Shown piece by piece: positions 14,897-27,000 of a DNA stretch of 61,454 nucleotides (its first letter is position 1; each line of letters starts with the position of its first letter). The DNA is taken from contig JAISUW010000002.1 in NCBI GenBank assembly GCA_031271865.1, forward strand, positions 1 through 61,454. The letters run 5' to 3'. Source of the DNA: Oscillospiraceae bacterium. Lineage in GTDB: Bacteria > Bacillota > Clostridia > Oscillospirales > Acutalibacteraceae. Under the pieces are notes generated by a model that saw only the letters and a list, made by a program, of their open reading frames with translations, ran no database searches and was not told the DNA's origin. The position numbers and the translations under genes are program-made.

Positions 14897-16897
14897 TCAC
14901 GCGCTTTTGGGGAAGAACTGACCATCGGTGATAACATACTCGGACGCGGCAAAGAGAACCTTTTCCAATTCACGGAAATGAATCTTGCCCATGAGGGTGA
15001 ACGGAAGTTCGTCTACGGCCTTATAGGCGATGGCTTTGTCGCGCTCGGGGAGAAGACGCTTGCAGAAGCGGTCGATGTCCTTGAGCTGCGCGGTAATGTC
15101 GCCGGTGCGGTAGTTCTCCTTGAGGATGATGAACGCTGTCGGGATGGCACCGCTGTGTCCTTCCCAGCGCAAGCCGACCACGGCGCAGGCCTGCACGGCT
15201 TCGTGGTTCATGATGACGTTTTCTATGGGGGAGGGATGGACGGTGTGGCCATCCGGGCGCATGATGGAACGCTTGTATCTGTCCACGAAGTAGACGGTGC
15301 CGTTCTCGTCGAGGCGGCCTTTGTCGCCCATACGGTAGTACTTCACGCCGTCCTTATCGTACCAAGTGATTTCGTCGGTGGCAGCCTCGTTGCCGTGGTA
15401 GTAGAGCATCATGCTCTTGGAGTGCAGTAGAATTTCGCCCTCCTCTCCGTAGGGGAGGATTTCGTCTGTTTCCGGGTCAATGACTATGGCCTTGCAGCCG
15501 GGGAGTAGGTAGCCGACATTGCCGTCTTCCTCCCAGTTGAAGTCGGTTGTTTCCGGGTCATAGTGCGGCATAACACAGATGGAGCCGCCGAGCTCCGTGG
15601 AGCCGTAGCCAATGCGGAGTCCGCCGTCAAAGCCGTTATCGCGCAGGGTACGGTTGACGGCGCGCATGGAGGCACCGCTCATCTTGTCGCCGCCGGAGAT
15701 GGGGATGTTGATAAATGAAAGCTTCTTGGATTTGCCCTTGAGCTTCGGGTAGCGGGTGAATTGCTCAATGAAGCCTGGGACAGCCAAGAAGATGTTGGGC
15801 TTATATTTGAGTATCAGCTCGGTGAACTTGTTGGTGTCAAAGACAGGAATGAGCAGAACCTCCAAGCCGCCGCAAAGGGATGCGTGCATCCCGCAGAACA
15901 TTCCATAGGCGGAGAAGAACGGGGCGAAACCTGCGAAAGTCTTGCCGGGACCGTAGTCCTCCTCGCGGACGCAGTACTGGAAGTTGCCGGGACCGGCATT
16001 CAAGGATGCGTGGCTGTGGACAGCGCCTTTGATAACGCCATCGGAGGATGTGCCGCTGGTGTAGAGAATAGCGGCGGGCATATCATTATAGTAGACACAG
16101 CGCACATCTACCTGTGCCTGCTCGAGTTGGCAGAAATCGGTGTGCCAGATATAGAACGCCTTGTCGCTGCCGCGCAAGGGGAGAGGTTTGCTCCCAATGG
16201 CGGTAGGGGCGGAACGCACTTGACCGTCCGGGGCATAGAGGCGGTAATACTTTCCTTCCCTCTGAATGGAGCCGAAAAGGGAGGGCCGGTTGGCGGCAAA
16301 GACCTTCTTCTTCTTTTTGTAGAGCAGACCGCCGGCAAGGGGGATGAGTCCGGCGCTCGGTTTGAAAGAATCAGCGGGACTGACTACGACGACGGGAATG
16401 GGCGGCAGTTCATCCATGATTTCGTCTATCTTGGGGTCGCAGAGGTCGAGGATGACCACGAGGAGCTTGGAGTTGGTGTTCCTGACGCGGTCGGCGATGC
16501 CCTTGCCGTTTGTGCGCGGGTCCACAGGGTTGGCGATGGCTCCCAAGCGCCAGGTGCCGTAGATATACATCAGGGTTTCGGGGGTGTTCGGCAAGGCAAT
16601 CGTGACACAGTCCCCCGGGCGTACGCCGTAGGCATACATGGCGCGGAAGACTTGCTCCACTTGTCCGTCAAGCTGGTCATAGGTGGTTTTGACGCCCATG
16701 TAGTTGGTGGCAACGCGGTTGCGGTCGGCACCGCGGTGCAAGCCGAACATACAGGCATCGGCGTTTTGCTGGATGCGGCCGAAGGCGGCGTCTATGACGT
16801 TGGGGGGATAGTGTTTGAGTTGGGGCATCCCCGGTCCGGGGACGATGGGGTCAGGCGCCGCACTTGCCGGCGCGGGGAAGGTGTGTAGGTTATCCAA
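14897..16897 (-). CDS. AMP-dependent acyl-CoA synthetase/ligase (ANL superfamily)
   Basis: About 666 residues. These enzymes activate a carboxylic acid with ATP to an acyl-adenylate and usually load it on coenzyme A. The phosphate loop ILYTSGTSSDGVIKG, the IGYGSTELGGS block, YRMGDKGRLDENG (hinge Asp) and the C-terminal LPFTLMGKIHFRELE with the catalytic Lys are all present. An insert containing five lysines (near residue 205) precedes an extended linker, making it longer than the usual 550 residues. The TATAAT box at 16934-16939 touches the ATG at 16933, so transcription starts inside that frame; the likely start is the TTG at 16897, with GGAG upstream. Substrate unknown, but fatty or short-chain acids are most common for this kind. 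Confidence 0.88.
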   Translation of the reverse strand: MDNLHTFPAPASAAPDPIVPGPGMPQLKHYPPNVIDAAFGRIQQNADACMFGLHRGADRNRVATNYMGVKTTYDQLDGQVEQVFRAMYAYGVRPGDCVTIALPNTPETLMYIYGTWRLGAIANPVDPRTNGKGIADRVRNTNSKLLVVILDLCDPKIDEIMDELPPIPVVVVSPADSFKPSAGLIPLAGGLLYKKKKKVFAANRPSLFGSIQREGKYYRLYAPDGQVRSAPTAIGSKPLPLRGSDKAFYIWHTDFCQLEQAQVDVRCVYYNDMPAAILYTSGTSSDGVIKGAVHSHASLNAGPGNFQYCVREEDYGPGKTFAGFAPFFSAYGMFCGMHASLCGGLEVLLIPVFDTNKFTELILKYKPNIFLAVPGFIEQFTRYPKLKGKSKKLSFINIPISGGDKMSGASMRAVNRTLRDNGFDGGLRIGYGSTELGGSICVMPHYDPETTDFNWEEDGNVGYLLPGCKAIVIDPETDEILPYGEEGEILLHSKSMMLYYHGNEAATDEITWYDKDGVKYYRMGDKGRLDENGTVYFVDRYKRSIMRPDGHTVHPSPIENVIMNHEAVQACAVVGLRWEGHSGAIPTAFIILKENYRTGDITAQLKDIDRFCKRLLPERDKAIAYKAVDELPFTLMGKIHFRELEKVLFAASEYVITDGQFFPKSA

Positions 16898-16933
16898 TCG
16901 TGCATCTCCGTTCTGAAAGTCACTTTTTGTCAT

Positions 16934-16962
16934 ATTATAGCATATTTTGGGAGATTTGTCAA
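16934..16962 (-). promoter_or_regulatory. Promoter of the acyl-CoA ligase
   Basis: Minus strand TTGACA (16962-16957), 17-base spacer, TATAAT (16939-16934). Its position rules out the first ATG as the normal start. Confidence 0.85.
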
Positions 16963-17054
16963 ATCCATGCTATCTTATGACCTGTGCGCATGATACGCTT
17001 GTCCGCAAATGTGTCGTGACCGGGGGCGGATTTCCTCTTATTCGAGATGCAAAA

Positions 17055-17077
17055 AACAAGAGGCAAGAAGCAAGATT
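17055..17077 (+). repeat. AAGNNNC heptamer repeat
   Basis: AACAAGAGGC, AAGAAGC, AAGATTT next to the 3' end of the zinc-ribbon gene, whose own last codons (CAA GAG GCA TGA) continue the same motif on the other strand. Confidence 0.75.
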
Positions 17078-17081
17078 TGCA

Positions 17082-17909
17082 TCATGCCTCTTGGACGGGG
17101 TACTTCTCGCGGTACTGCTTGACGGTAAGATTCTCAGCCTCCATGACCGCCAAAACTTCGTCTGCGGGACGGCCGGCAATCTCACATTCTTTGTACTTGA
17201 CTTCTACGCCGCCGCGTTTTGTGATGAGGTAGTTGACGATGGCTATGGCGGCGAGGCTGACTGCCAAGAGTGCCAAGCCGATGCCGAGATGCGCGGTCAC
17301 GTTGCCGACGAAGAGGCGGGAAACTTCCTTATTAAAGAATAGGATGCCAAGGAGCCAGAGCAGGACACCGCCGATGCCTATCGCGGGAAAGATCGGCAGC
17401 TGCTTCTGGAGCTTTAGGCTTGCCGTGAAGAATACGATGACTATAGCACCTATAATGCCAACGGCTACCAGTATAAGTCCGCATAAACAGAGGAGCAGCG
17501 CGAGACTTGGCTTTTGAAGAATGCCGCCGCCGATGTTCTCCAGCCACGAACCGAAGTCAAAACTTGAAAAGAGATTCACGACACCTAAGATGCTCACATC
17601 GGCGTTTTCCCGTGTGAAGAACGGCAGGTTTGCTGTCACTTTTGCCAGCGGAAGGAAGAGCGCTCCTATCGGCAGGAAGAGCAATACCAAGCGGGTGATG
17701 AGGAGCTTGCTGCCTACCAGAGCGGCCTTGAGTCTGTCAAAGTGCTTTTGGAAGCGGGCGTGCTCGACCTCGGCGTTGTCCGCGTCGCCTTGGAGACGTT
17801 CCTCCATGTTGTAGTAGAGGATGTTTACGCCGCACTTGGGGCAGTTGGCACGCCAGTCCGTGAGTTTCAGATGATAGCCGCAGGCGGGGTTCGGGCAGAT
17901 GGCGGACAT
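17082..17909 (-). CDS. Zinc-ribbon membrane protein, function unknown
   Basis: About 275 residues. The N-terminus holds a four-cysteine zinc ribbon (CPNPACGYHLKL, then CPKCG; about residues 5-32). Four hydrophobic segments follow (LLITRLVLLFLPIGALFLPL, LALLLCLCGLILVAVGIIGAIV, the IGGVLLWLLGILFF region, and LGIGLALLAVSLAAIAIV), and the C-terminus is soluble and charged. The ATG at 17909 (MSAICPN) lies nine bases after GGAG; an ATG nine bases upstream overlaps that ribosome site. Zinc-ribbon membrane proteins of this layout are common in Clostridia and mostly uncharacterised. It is a single gene with its own promoter. The last codons match the dispersed heptamer motif. Confidence 0.75.
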   Translation of the reverse strand: MSAICPNPACGYHLKLTDWRANCPKCGVNILYYNMEERLQGDADNAEVEHARFQKHFDRLKAALVGSKLLITRLVLLFLPIGALFLPLAKVTANLPFFTRENADVSILGVVNLFSSFDFGSWLENIGGGILQKPSLALLLCLCGLILVAVGIIGAIVIVFFTASLKLQKQLPIFPAIGIGGVLLWLLGILFFNKEVSRLFVGNVTAHLGIGLALLAVSLAAIAIVNYLITKRGGVEVKYKECEIAGRPADEVLAVMEAENLTVKQYREKYPVQEA

Positions 17910-17945
17910 TTGTTTCATCTCCGTTTTTGTTTTTTTTACGCTTCA

Positions 17946-17974
17946 ATTATAGCATATATAGACTTGGTTTGCAA
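17946..17974 (-). promoter_or_regulatory. Promoter of the zinc-ribbon gene
   Basis: Minus strand TTGCAA (17974-17969), 17-base spacer, TATAAT (17951-17946). Confidence 0.8.
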
Positions 17975-17993
17975 GGGATTTTTCTTCGCATTC

Positions 17994-18011
17994 CTGCTTC
18001 TTGCCTCTTGT
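17994..18011 (+). repeat. AAGNNNC heptamer repeat (reverse orientation)
   Basis: Read on the minus strand: AAGAGGC, AAGAAGC. It lies between the zinc-ribbon promoter and the giant-gene terminator. Confidence 0.7.
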
Positions 18012-18019
18012 AAAGGGAA

Positions 18020-18044
18020 CCGCCCATCCGTAAAGGATGGGCGG
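18020..18044 (-). terminator. Terminator hairpin of the giant wall-protein gene
   Basis: CCGCCCATCC, loop of five, GGATGGGCGG: a 10-bp perfect GC-rich stem about 30 bases after the giant gene's stop on the minus strand. The following bases (TTCCCTTT) are only partly U-rich. Confidence 0.75.
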
Positions 18045-18056
18045 TGTGGATTCAGT

Positions 18057-18076
18057 GCTTGCCTCTTGCCTCTGTT
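18057..18076 (+). repeat. AAGNNNC heptamer repeat at the giant gene's stop codon
   Basis: On the minus strand the TAA stop is followed at once by CAGAGGC and AAGAGGC. Confidence 0.7.
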
Positions 18077-21000
18077 AGGCTTCTTCTTCCGCTTCCTCAC
18101 GGCGCTTGCGCTTGAGGAGAAGCGGGAAGCTGAGGGCACTGGCGGCTAAGAGGGCGAAGTAGGCGTAGGGACTGCGGTCGCCGGTGTCGGGTACGGTATC
18201 CGGTCCGGGTTCTTCGCCGCTGTCCTCATCCGTATCTACCGGGACGACTTCGCCTACGGCGACACCCAGCGGAATCGGTACCGGGAGGGCAACCGGGACG
18301 GTCACCGGGACGGGAACCGGGATGATGATCGGCTCGTCCTCGACTTCCTCGAAGAACGGATAGAGGGTGATGATGTGGTCTTCTTCGCCGTCGGTGGAGA
18401 GATCGTACTCATAGAGGGCGAGGTCTTCCGGTGTGACGTAAATCTCTTCATCGGGGCTCAGGGACCAACCTACGAAGCGGTTGCCGGCGAGGTAGGCGGG
18501 GTAGAGCGTGCCGAACGGACCGTCGACAACAATCGGGTGGCTGTCGGGGGCAACGGCTACGCCTTCCTGGCTGTGGTCGAAGTAGAGCGTCCACGTCTCG
18601 GGACGTACACCGACCCAGAATTCCTTGTGGTAGGTCGGGTAGGCACAGGTCTCGACCGTGACATCGCCGGTGCGCGTCGGGACGTAGGCGTCGGCTTCGT
18701 GCAGGAATAAGTAGTACTTATTCAGCGTTTCGTATCCGTTGCGGTGCATGATGTCCGGCTCGGCATCAGAGGCGTAGTAGCTGACGGTTTTGACTGCCTC
18801 TTCGGCAAGCTCGGAGAGAATCGGACTCTCGGCGCGGACATAGATGATGCGGTCCACGAAGCGCGTCTGGTCGGCCGGGTAGGCTCCGGGTTCGTTGGTG
18901 TCGGGCAGACGCAGGACGATGCGGATGCCTGCCTGCGAACCGTCGCTGTCGGGCGGGCCGTCAAGGTTGGACGGAGCGAGAATCGGGTAGAGGTGAATCT
19001 CGTTGGAGTTGCCGACCTGGCGGACAATGGTGCTTTCGTCCACGAAGTTCGGGTCGCTCTGGAGGGCGATGCCGGCATCGAGCTTCGGATTGGCGTTCTT
19101 CGGTGTGGCGTAGTCGGTGACATCCGGGTGGGTGGCGTTCGGGTCGCGAATCCAGCCTAAGAACTGGTAGCCGTCAAGTTCGGCGTGCGGCCACGGCACC
19201 GGGCTTTGCCCATCGTTCGGGACGACGGCGCGGTTGTAGCCATAGGACTGACCGGCCGTTACGCTAATCTCGGTGTGGTCGTGGATGGTGGTGTGCGGCA
19301 CCGGGTACGGGTCGGTGTGGAAGATGACGCGCAAGCCGTTGATGATGGGTGTCCAGTGCGCCCACATGACGAGCACAACCGTTTCGCCGTCATTCTCGGT
19401 GTAGTAGCCATCGCCGCCGTTGTAGTGGTCTTCGGGGCTGGGGTCGCTGAAGGTGCCGTCGGGGTTGACCTCGTAGCCGTCGTCTCGCATATGGAGGGTG
19501 GGATCGATACGGTCGCCCTGCTCAATGCGCGTGCCGTTGGCGATTGGGTTGCCATCGGCGTCTTCTGTCGGCGGGTATGAGTACCAACCGGCGAAATTGT
19601 AGCCGCCGCGGGTGGGTTCGGCCGGGAACGGATAGGGGTCGGCGGCGTACTGCGGGGAGCTGTCGGGGATGGTCGCCGGTGCGCCGTTGTTGGTATCGTA
19701 GCGGATGATGATGTTATTGACGGAGTCATCCAGGTTCCAGACGGCATAGAGGGCGAGGAAGTTATCCGTCGGGCGGTAGGAGCCTACGTACTGGGTGTTG
19801 TCCAGATAGGCGGGCACTTGGCCGTTGTCGTAGCGCCAGCATTCGAAGACAAATCCGGGGCGTACGGTCGGGAAGTCGGTCAAAAGGTCTTTGTGGGAAC
19901 CTTGGCTGGTGTTGGCGTCGCGCAGCGGGTCGCCGGCCTGTGCCTTGATGTAGTAGTAGTCCACTTCGCCGTTTGCGTCATAGTGGGCGGTGGCACCCGG
20001 AACGGCCATGCCGTAGTTGACATAGTAGCGAATCTCATAGCCCGGGCCGTCGTTCGGGTCGGTGGGGTCTACCGGCGTGGTCTCAGGCTCGCCCCAGTGG
20101 GCATAGAGGGTCAGTTTGTTTTCACCGGCCTCGTTGATTTCGTTCACGTAGGAGCCATTGCTGACGAGGGTGCCGTCTTGGGTGTACCAGCCGAGGAAGA
20201 CGCGGCCGTTGGAGTCTACGTACGGGGTGTAGGCGCTATCGCCGCTGCCGTGGATGGAGAGGTCGGGACCGCCGCCCTGCCAGAACGTGTTGTCCTGACC
20301 GTCAGTGGTGGACTGAATCTCCGTGGTATTGACGATGTTGCCTGCGCCGTCGTTCAGATAGAGCGTCAAATCGGGGGAATCCGGCGTGTTCGGGTTTTCT
20401 ACAGGCTGTGTGTCAGGGGTAATCTGCTCCCATTTCGCCTTGAGGTAGATGACATTGGAGAGCAGGTGTGCGTAGTTCTCTACAAGGTTGCTGTTGCCGA
20501 CCGGCTCGGAGAGATTCAAATCACCAATCTTGTCACCTTCGTCACGGTTGGCGTAGGGGATGCCGTTTTCGCCGAGGGCGGAGGGGAACTCTTCGGTGAC
20601 GTAGTACCAGCCGAGGAACTTGTAGCCCTCTTTGGTAACGAGCACTGTGTAGGCGGTGTCGCCTGAGCCGCGGATGGCAAGGTCGGGGGCGCCGGCTTCG
20701 GCAAAGGTGTTGTGGTTGGATCCGGTCTCCGGCGGGATGACCCACGGACCACCTGGGACTGCGTTGCCGTAGCCGTCGTCGAGGACGAGACGGAGGGCAT
20801 CCGTGTCGTTTGCCGGGAGGGCTTGCCAGATGGCTTCGGCTTCGGCGATGGCTTGTTCTTGCCCATCATAATCCACCGATGGGACGCCGTCGCGCAAGGT
20901 GAGGTCGACATCGCGCAGACGCCAGGGGCCTGTTTCAAGGTAGACGGTATAGGTTCCGAGCTGAGTACCAAGCTCGCTGTCGGTACGCCAACCGATGAGG

Positions 21001-24000
21001 GAGTAGCCCGGACGGTAGATGTCGAAGACATAGCTGTTCAAGCCTTGGCGGATTTGCAGCGGGACGTGCGGATACGGCTGCCCCACAACGCCGGCCCATG
21101 CCGGGTCGCCGTTATTGGCGGGAATCGCACCGTCTTCACCGGAGATGTCGTCGCGGCTGAGGTCATAGGAGCCCACGAGGTAGGAGGCTGTGAATGCGCC
21201 GCCCTGCGGGTGGTAGACTACAAGGACACCGGCGGGTTCGTATTTGGCGCGGAGGGTGACGATGTAGTAGGTTTTGCCTGTATTGTCAATTGCAATGGGA
21301 GCATCGTCCTTGATGTCGGCGTTGGTGAAGGGGCTGACGATGTATTTGCCGTCGATGTTCGGACGGATGGCCCAGTCGGGATTTACCGATTCCCAAGAAC
21401 TGCCGTTCCAGAATTCGAAGCCGATGAACTTTTCGCCGGATTTGATGAAAGCGGTTTCGCTGTAGGCGGTGCCGTTGAAGAAGTCGCTATCCAGACTACT
21501 ACTCAGCTTATCTTCTGCCGTGACGGCATTACTGTAGAACGCTTCCGCACCGGTATTGCCTCCGGCACGGGTACCGCCGTTGGGCCAGACTTGGATGACG
21601 AGCGCGTCTTCGACCGGACTCCAGTCGGCGTAGAACTTCAGGGAGTTGCCGGGGTTGGAGCCGTCAATGACCGGGTCGAGGACGGTATCATCGCCAACCA
21701 TTACTTTGTTCTCGGGGTCGCCGTCTTTCCAGTAATACCAGTAATTGAACTCGTAGCCGGCGCGGATAGGTCCGTAGGGCAGGTCGTTGCCGCGTTTATC
21801 TTTCTTGTTGTTGGCATTATAGTATGTGGTAAGGGTATCGCCGTTGGTGGCTATCGAACCGTCTGCGTCGGAGCGGGAGGTCCACTGGTGGACTCTGGCG
21901 CCGGTGGTGGCGTCGCCGATGTAGCCTCCGTTGGGATCCCAAAGGACTTCCAAGCTGTTGGAGGAGTTGAGGGAATCCCAGAAAGCGTAGAGGTGGAGCG
22001 CCGGCGGGAGCGTCTGCGCGTCTTTCGCGAGGGTGTCTATGGGCATCTTCGCGAAGTCCCAGACGTACGTGAGGTCTGTCAGCGTCTTTGGCTGGCGGTC
22101 TGAGCGGGAGGTTTTGCCGTTGTTATCTGTGTCTACGTCATAGTACCACATGAGGTTCGCGGCATAACCGTCGAGGCCGGTGTAGGGGCTGAAGGCGGAG
22201 CCGAGGATGGTGCCGGCCTGTACTGTGATGTACCAAACGCAATCATTGCTGACGCCGGTATCGCAGTCGTCATCCAACCAACCAGCCGGAACCTGGCTAT
22301 CGTGGGAGGTCACTTCCGTCAGTTCGTACTGCGCGGGGATGCCCTCGGGCTTGGAGCCGCCTTGGGTGTGGAAGTAGACGCGTACCCAGTTATTCTCGTT
22401 GCTGTCGGCAACCCACTTGGCGGTGAGGGTGATGTCGGTACTGCCGGCGGGCAGGAGCGGGTAGTCAAGGGTGTAATTACCAACTTGATTTGCTGCAATG
22501 AATGTGATTTCTCCCTTGCCGTCACCGACAATCCAGCCTTCAAAGACCCAGCCTGCGGCGGTGGGAACGGGCAGGCCGCCGTCTATCTCTTTACCATCAT
22601 AATATACATCATTGAGGTTGGTCGGATTGGCGGGGGTGGAGGCAGTGGCGTAGTAGACGGCGCTGCCGTCTGCTTCCATGTCCTGACCGGACTGCAGTAA
22701 GCCTGCCTGCTCTGCGTTGAGGGTGTGGGTGGTTGTGCCGCCCTTGAGAGTGATGGTGATGCCGTTCTCTTTACCCTTCCAGATGGCGTAGAGGTCTACG
22801 ATGGAATCCCAGGGTTGGGTCGGGTAGATCTTGCCGTCACTGGAAAACTCCTTGACAGTAGCACTTTCAGAATCGGCGGCGTTGCCGGAGTTATCTTTCC
22901 AGTAGGGGGTGAACTCAGGCTCTGCACCCGGACCCGGGTCGCCCAAGCACCAGCCTACGAATTCATAGCCGGCGCGCGTGGGTTCGATTGCCCAGTTGGT
23001 GAGGGCGTTGAAGTTGGATTCTGCGACCACTTGCGTTTGGTCGGGGTGGGTGGTGTTAGGTAGATTGTTGAGCAAGTGGTAGCGGACGGTCAAGGTGCCT
23101 TTTAAGTCGGCAAGCTTTTCCCACTTCGCTTTGAGGATGACAATCTTGTGGTCTCCGTCCGCGTAAGAACTGACGAGGGTGGTGTTGGTGACGCGGTCGG
23201 TGTTGGCGTCGCTGAGGGCAGTGAATGTGTCGCCGGTTTGAAGCTGCAGCGTTGACGTACTGACGTAGTACCAGCCGGCGAAGTACTTGCCTGTGGGCGA
23301 GGTGACGAGCGGACTATAGGCAGCTTCCCCGGAGCCGAGAATGCGCAGGTCAGGGGCCCCGGCTTTGAAGAAGGTGAGGGCGGTATCACCTTCATATGGC
23401 GGGATGTCCCAACGGGATACACCGTTGACTTTAACTAAGTTGCCATCGCCGTCGTCCAAGTAGAGGTAGTAGCCGTCTGTGTTGACCGGGGGGTTTACCG
23501 GGGGGTCATACGGATCATCGGGGGTGCCCGGATCTGTCGGCGGGTTGGTGATTTCAGGCGACCAGAGCTTCCAGAGGTGGATGGTCATGACATCATTGTC
23601 GTTCTCATCCTTTTCGAGGCTGGCGTAGGCCGGGTTCACCAAAGAGGAGTTGTCGCCGGTGTTCGGTGTGTAGGTGTAGGGCGCGGAGGAGGGATCCGGT
23701 CCGCTAGCATTGCCGACATACCAGTAATTGACGGACTTGTGGAGGGCGTCCGCGTCGGCGGGGTAGTCCACATAGCCTGCACGCTTCACCTGCGGGATTT
23801 TGAGTGACGGGAACGTTTGTTCGGCTATGACACCCACTGATGTGATGTTTTCTGTCTCGTTGCTACCGTTATACGTGTAATAACCGCCGTTGGTATGGAA
23901 GATGATTCTGAGCGTCTGCTCTGTGTCGACTTCCCACTTGGCCACGAGGTAGATGCGGTTGGAGAGCGGGTTCTCGGGGGAGAGCTTGGTTTCTGTGTCC

Positions 24001-27000
24001 ACAAGCGTACCGGAAACGCTGTTTTTGTGCCACCCCACGAACTTGTAGCCGTAGACGCCTGCGGGAGAGTCGACAGGGTCTGCTTGGGTTCCTAATCCCG
24101 GGAATTTCGGGCTGGCATCTGAGGGGTCGTTGCCGGCGGTGAAGGTCTGCTTGTAGATAAAGCCCTTGGCGTAGTCGGCAGCGTAGTCGGTGTCACTGTC
24201 TGTAATCGTTGTACGACCATCGGGTGTCATGTTGGTGACGGCGGAGCCTTCGCCGTACGGCGGGTTCGGGTTGAAGAGGACTTCGGCGCCGTTTTTAATG
24301 GGAACCCAATCTGCTTCTAGGATGGTGGTCAACACACTACCGGGATGGATATACTTTTGCTCGGTGATTTTATCGTGATCTACTGTATCAGACGGCAGCG
24401 TGAATTTGACCGCCGGGTGTTCCGGAGAACCGGTCTCGGCATTTTTGAGCTTTTCAATGGTATCGGTGGTGCTGTACCAGCCGTTGAAGGTGTAGCCGGC
24501 GCGGGAGAGTGCGCTGTCCAGCGGGATTTGTCCGGTCGCATCGGAGATGTTGTTCCACGTGCTGTAGTTATCATTGAACGTAATCGGGCGGGTGCGGGTC
24601 GTGAGCGGAATGCTGCTGCCTGCCACGCCGTTGAATGCGCCGCCGTTGAAGTCAATCTGCACCTTGAAGACACCCTCGGCGGGCTTCCAGATGCGGTAGA
24701 GGGTGGTTTCGCCGTTCCAGACGGTTTCGGCGGTGACTGCGTGTCGGTTGGGATCGTTTTCCGGTGCCCAGTCCTCGGGTGCCCAAGCGAAGTAGCCGTC
24801 GGCAACGACATAGGCTGCGCTCGGGGCTTGGCTATCGTAGAGGTCTTGGAAGAGGGTGACCGGGTCGAAGCCGAGCTCCTCGCCGTAGGTGACGGAGTAG
24901 GTATAGGTCGGGCTATCGCCGACGGAGGTCGGGTCGAAGAGGTACTTGGAGTATTGGTCGCTGCTATCCAGGCCGACGATGCCGGGGAACGCCGCGTCGC
25001 TGTAATCCAGCGGGTCGTCACTGTCTTTCGGACCGAATGTGAAGCGTGTGGGACTGGAATAGATACCAGGGAGGAGATTCCCGCCGTTCGGGTTGAACTT
25101 CAGGCGGACGTTGACCAGTGGTTCCCACATGGCCTCTAAGTAGAAGAGGTAGGTGGTTGTGCTATCGGTGTCGACCTTGCCATAGTCATCTGTGTCTTTA
25201 TCTTTGGTCACATTGGCGTTCTTATCGGCGGCGGAGGAGATGAAGTCGCGCAGATCCAGCGGGTTGTTGTGGACGTCATAGAACGCCACGCCGTCCGGGC
25301 TGATGCCTACGACTTTGCCTGCAGCCTTCGCGGAGAAGGTAATCGGTGTATTGTCTGTGGTCGTGCCGGCATACTTGGCTTCTTTGAGCAGGTAGCCCAC
25401 GAAGCGGTAGCCCTCGAGGGTGGGTTCGGGTGTGCCGTTAATCTCTGTGATGGGTTTGGTCGCGTCAAAGGCATAGTAGGAGTTCTTCATGGCGGCGGCG
25501 TAGGCTGCGTTCCAAGCTGCCAAGTCTTCTTCATATGCCGTGTAGGCGGTGCTGCCGGGGGTGGCATCGAGCGGGACCGTGGGCTTTTCGCCGATGTCGG
25601 CAATGGCTTTGTCCGTCAGCGGGAGCCATGTGATGCCGTTGGTGAGGATGTCATCATGCTCCTCAGTAGCGCGGCTGTCGCTCTTGGAGCTCATGTAGGC
25701 TGCGAGGTCATCTACATAGGTGTACTGCCCGCTGCCGTCATTCTGTACGACAATGCCGTTTTGGAACTGCACCCATGAGCCGTCTACCGGCGCAACGTAG
25801 GCTTTGTACTTCGCGACAATCGCAATGCGCGCAATCGGTGCATTGAGGATGTAGCTGATGCTCACGCCGATAACCTTGCTGCCGTTGCTGTTGTCTGTTT
25901 TCATGAGGACGTCGCCGGGGTAGAACTTCTGCGCGGCGGCGGGGGCGCCGTTGTCATCTATGGCTGTAGACTCGCGCAGGGGCTGCCACTGGCCGGCTTT
26001 GTAGTTCCAGTTGTTGTCGGCGGTGGTGTAGTAGACCTCATAGTAATCGAGGACATAGTGGTTCCCGGCTAGATCATCATAGGAGGGGTAGTTGTTCTCG
26101 TTGATGGTGTATTGCGTCTCGTTGACGATCTTATTATAGTCGCTGAGGGTGTTCGGGTCGGTGGTCTTAAATGTCGCGCCGGTCTCCACCGGGAAGTACT
26201 GCACTTCAATCTGCGCCGGACCGAAGACGGGGTAGAAGCTGAGGATGGGCGGGTCGGTGTTCGTGTTCTTCACCGGCGGGCTCTTGGCTTTCAGTTGGTC
26301 GATGAGATTATCAAAGGCTGTCTCGCCCGGAATGAACTGCCAGTTGCTTGTGTAGGTGTTCCCTGCCTGGTAGCGCGGGGCGTTGGTGCTTTCGTCGAAG
26401 TAGTCGGTGGGATCGTAGCCCGTGTGCGGCGCAACCAAGTCATAGCCGTCGTAGTTGGCAATCCAGCCCATGAATTTTTGTCCGTCGGGCACAGAACGCA
26501 AACCAAGGCTTTGGATGTCGCCGTAGTTCCATACGACATCATAGGCCTCGCCGCCGAGCGGGGTGCCGTCCGCTGCGGCTTGGGCGATGGCGGCTTTGGT
26601 CGAGTTGGCGTCGTCGGGTTTGACGAGCGTGCCGCCGTTGAAATTATAGCCCTCGGAGGTCTGTTCCACATACTTGCCTTCAGTGTCATAGTACCGCACG
26701 ACCTGCGGAACCGGAATCCACTGCGCGACCAGCTTATGCAAGCCGCCCATCTTCGGTTGGTAGACGTAAACCTGCTCATCGTCCGCGTCGAAGGGGTCGT
26801 CGAAGGTCTCGAACTCTGCGGCTTCGGGGACTAAGACCCAGCCGTCGCCGTATTCGCTGTAGACTGCCCAGCCGGCGAAGGTGTAGCCGGGGCGCTTAAC
26901 GTTGGAAATCGTGACTTTGGTCCCGGAGAGGTCGGCGACCTCCTTGCTTTCGAAGTAGGGAAGTTCCTTGCCGTAGCTGGCGGCGTTTGTGCCAATCGGC

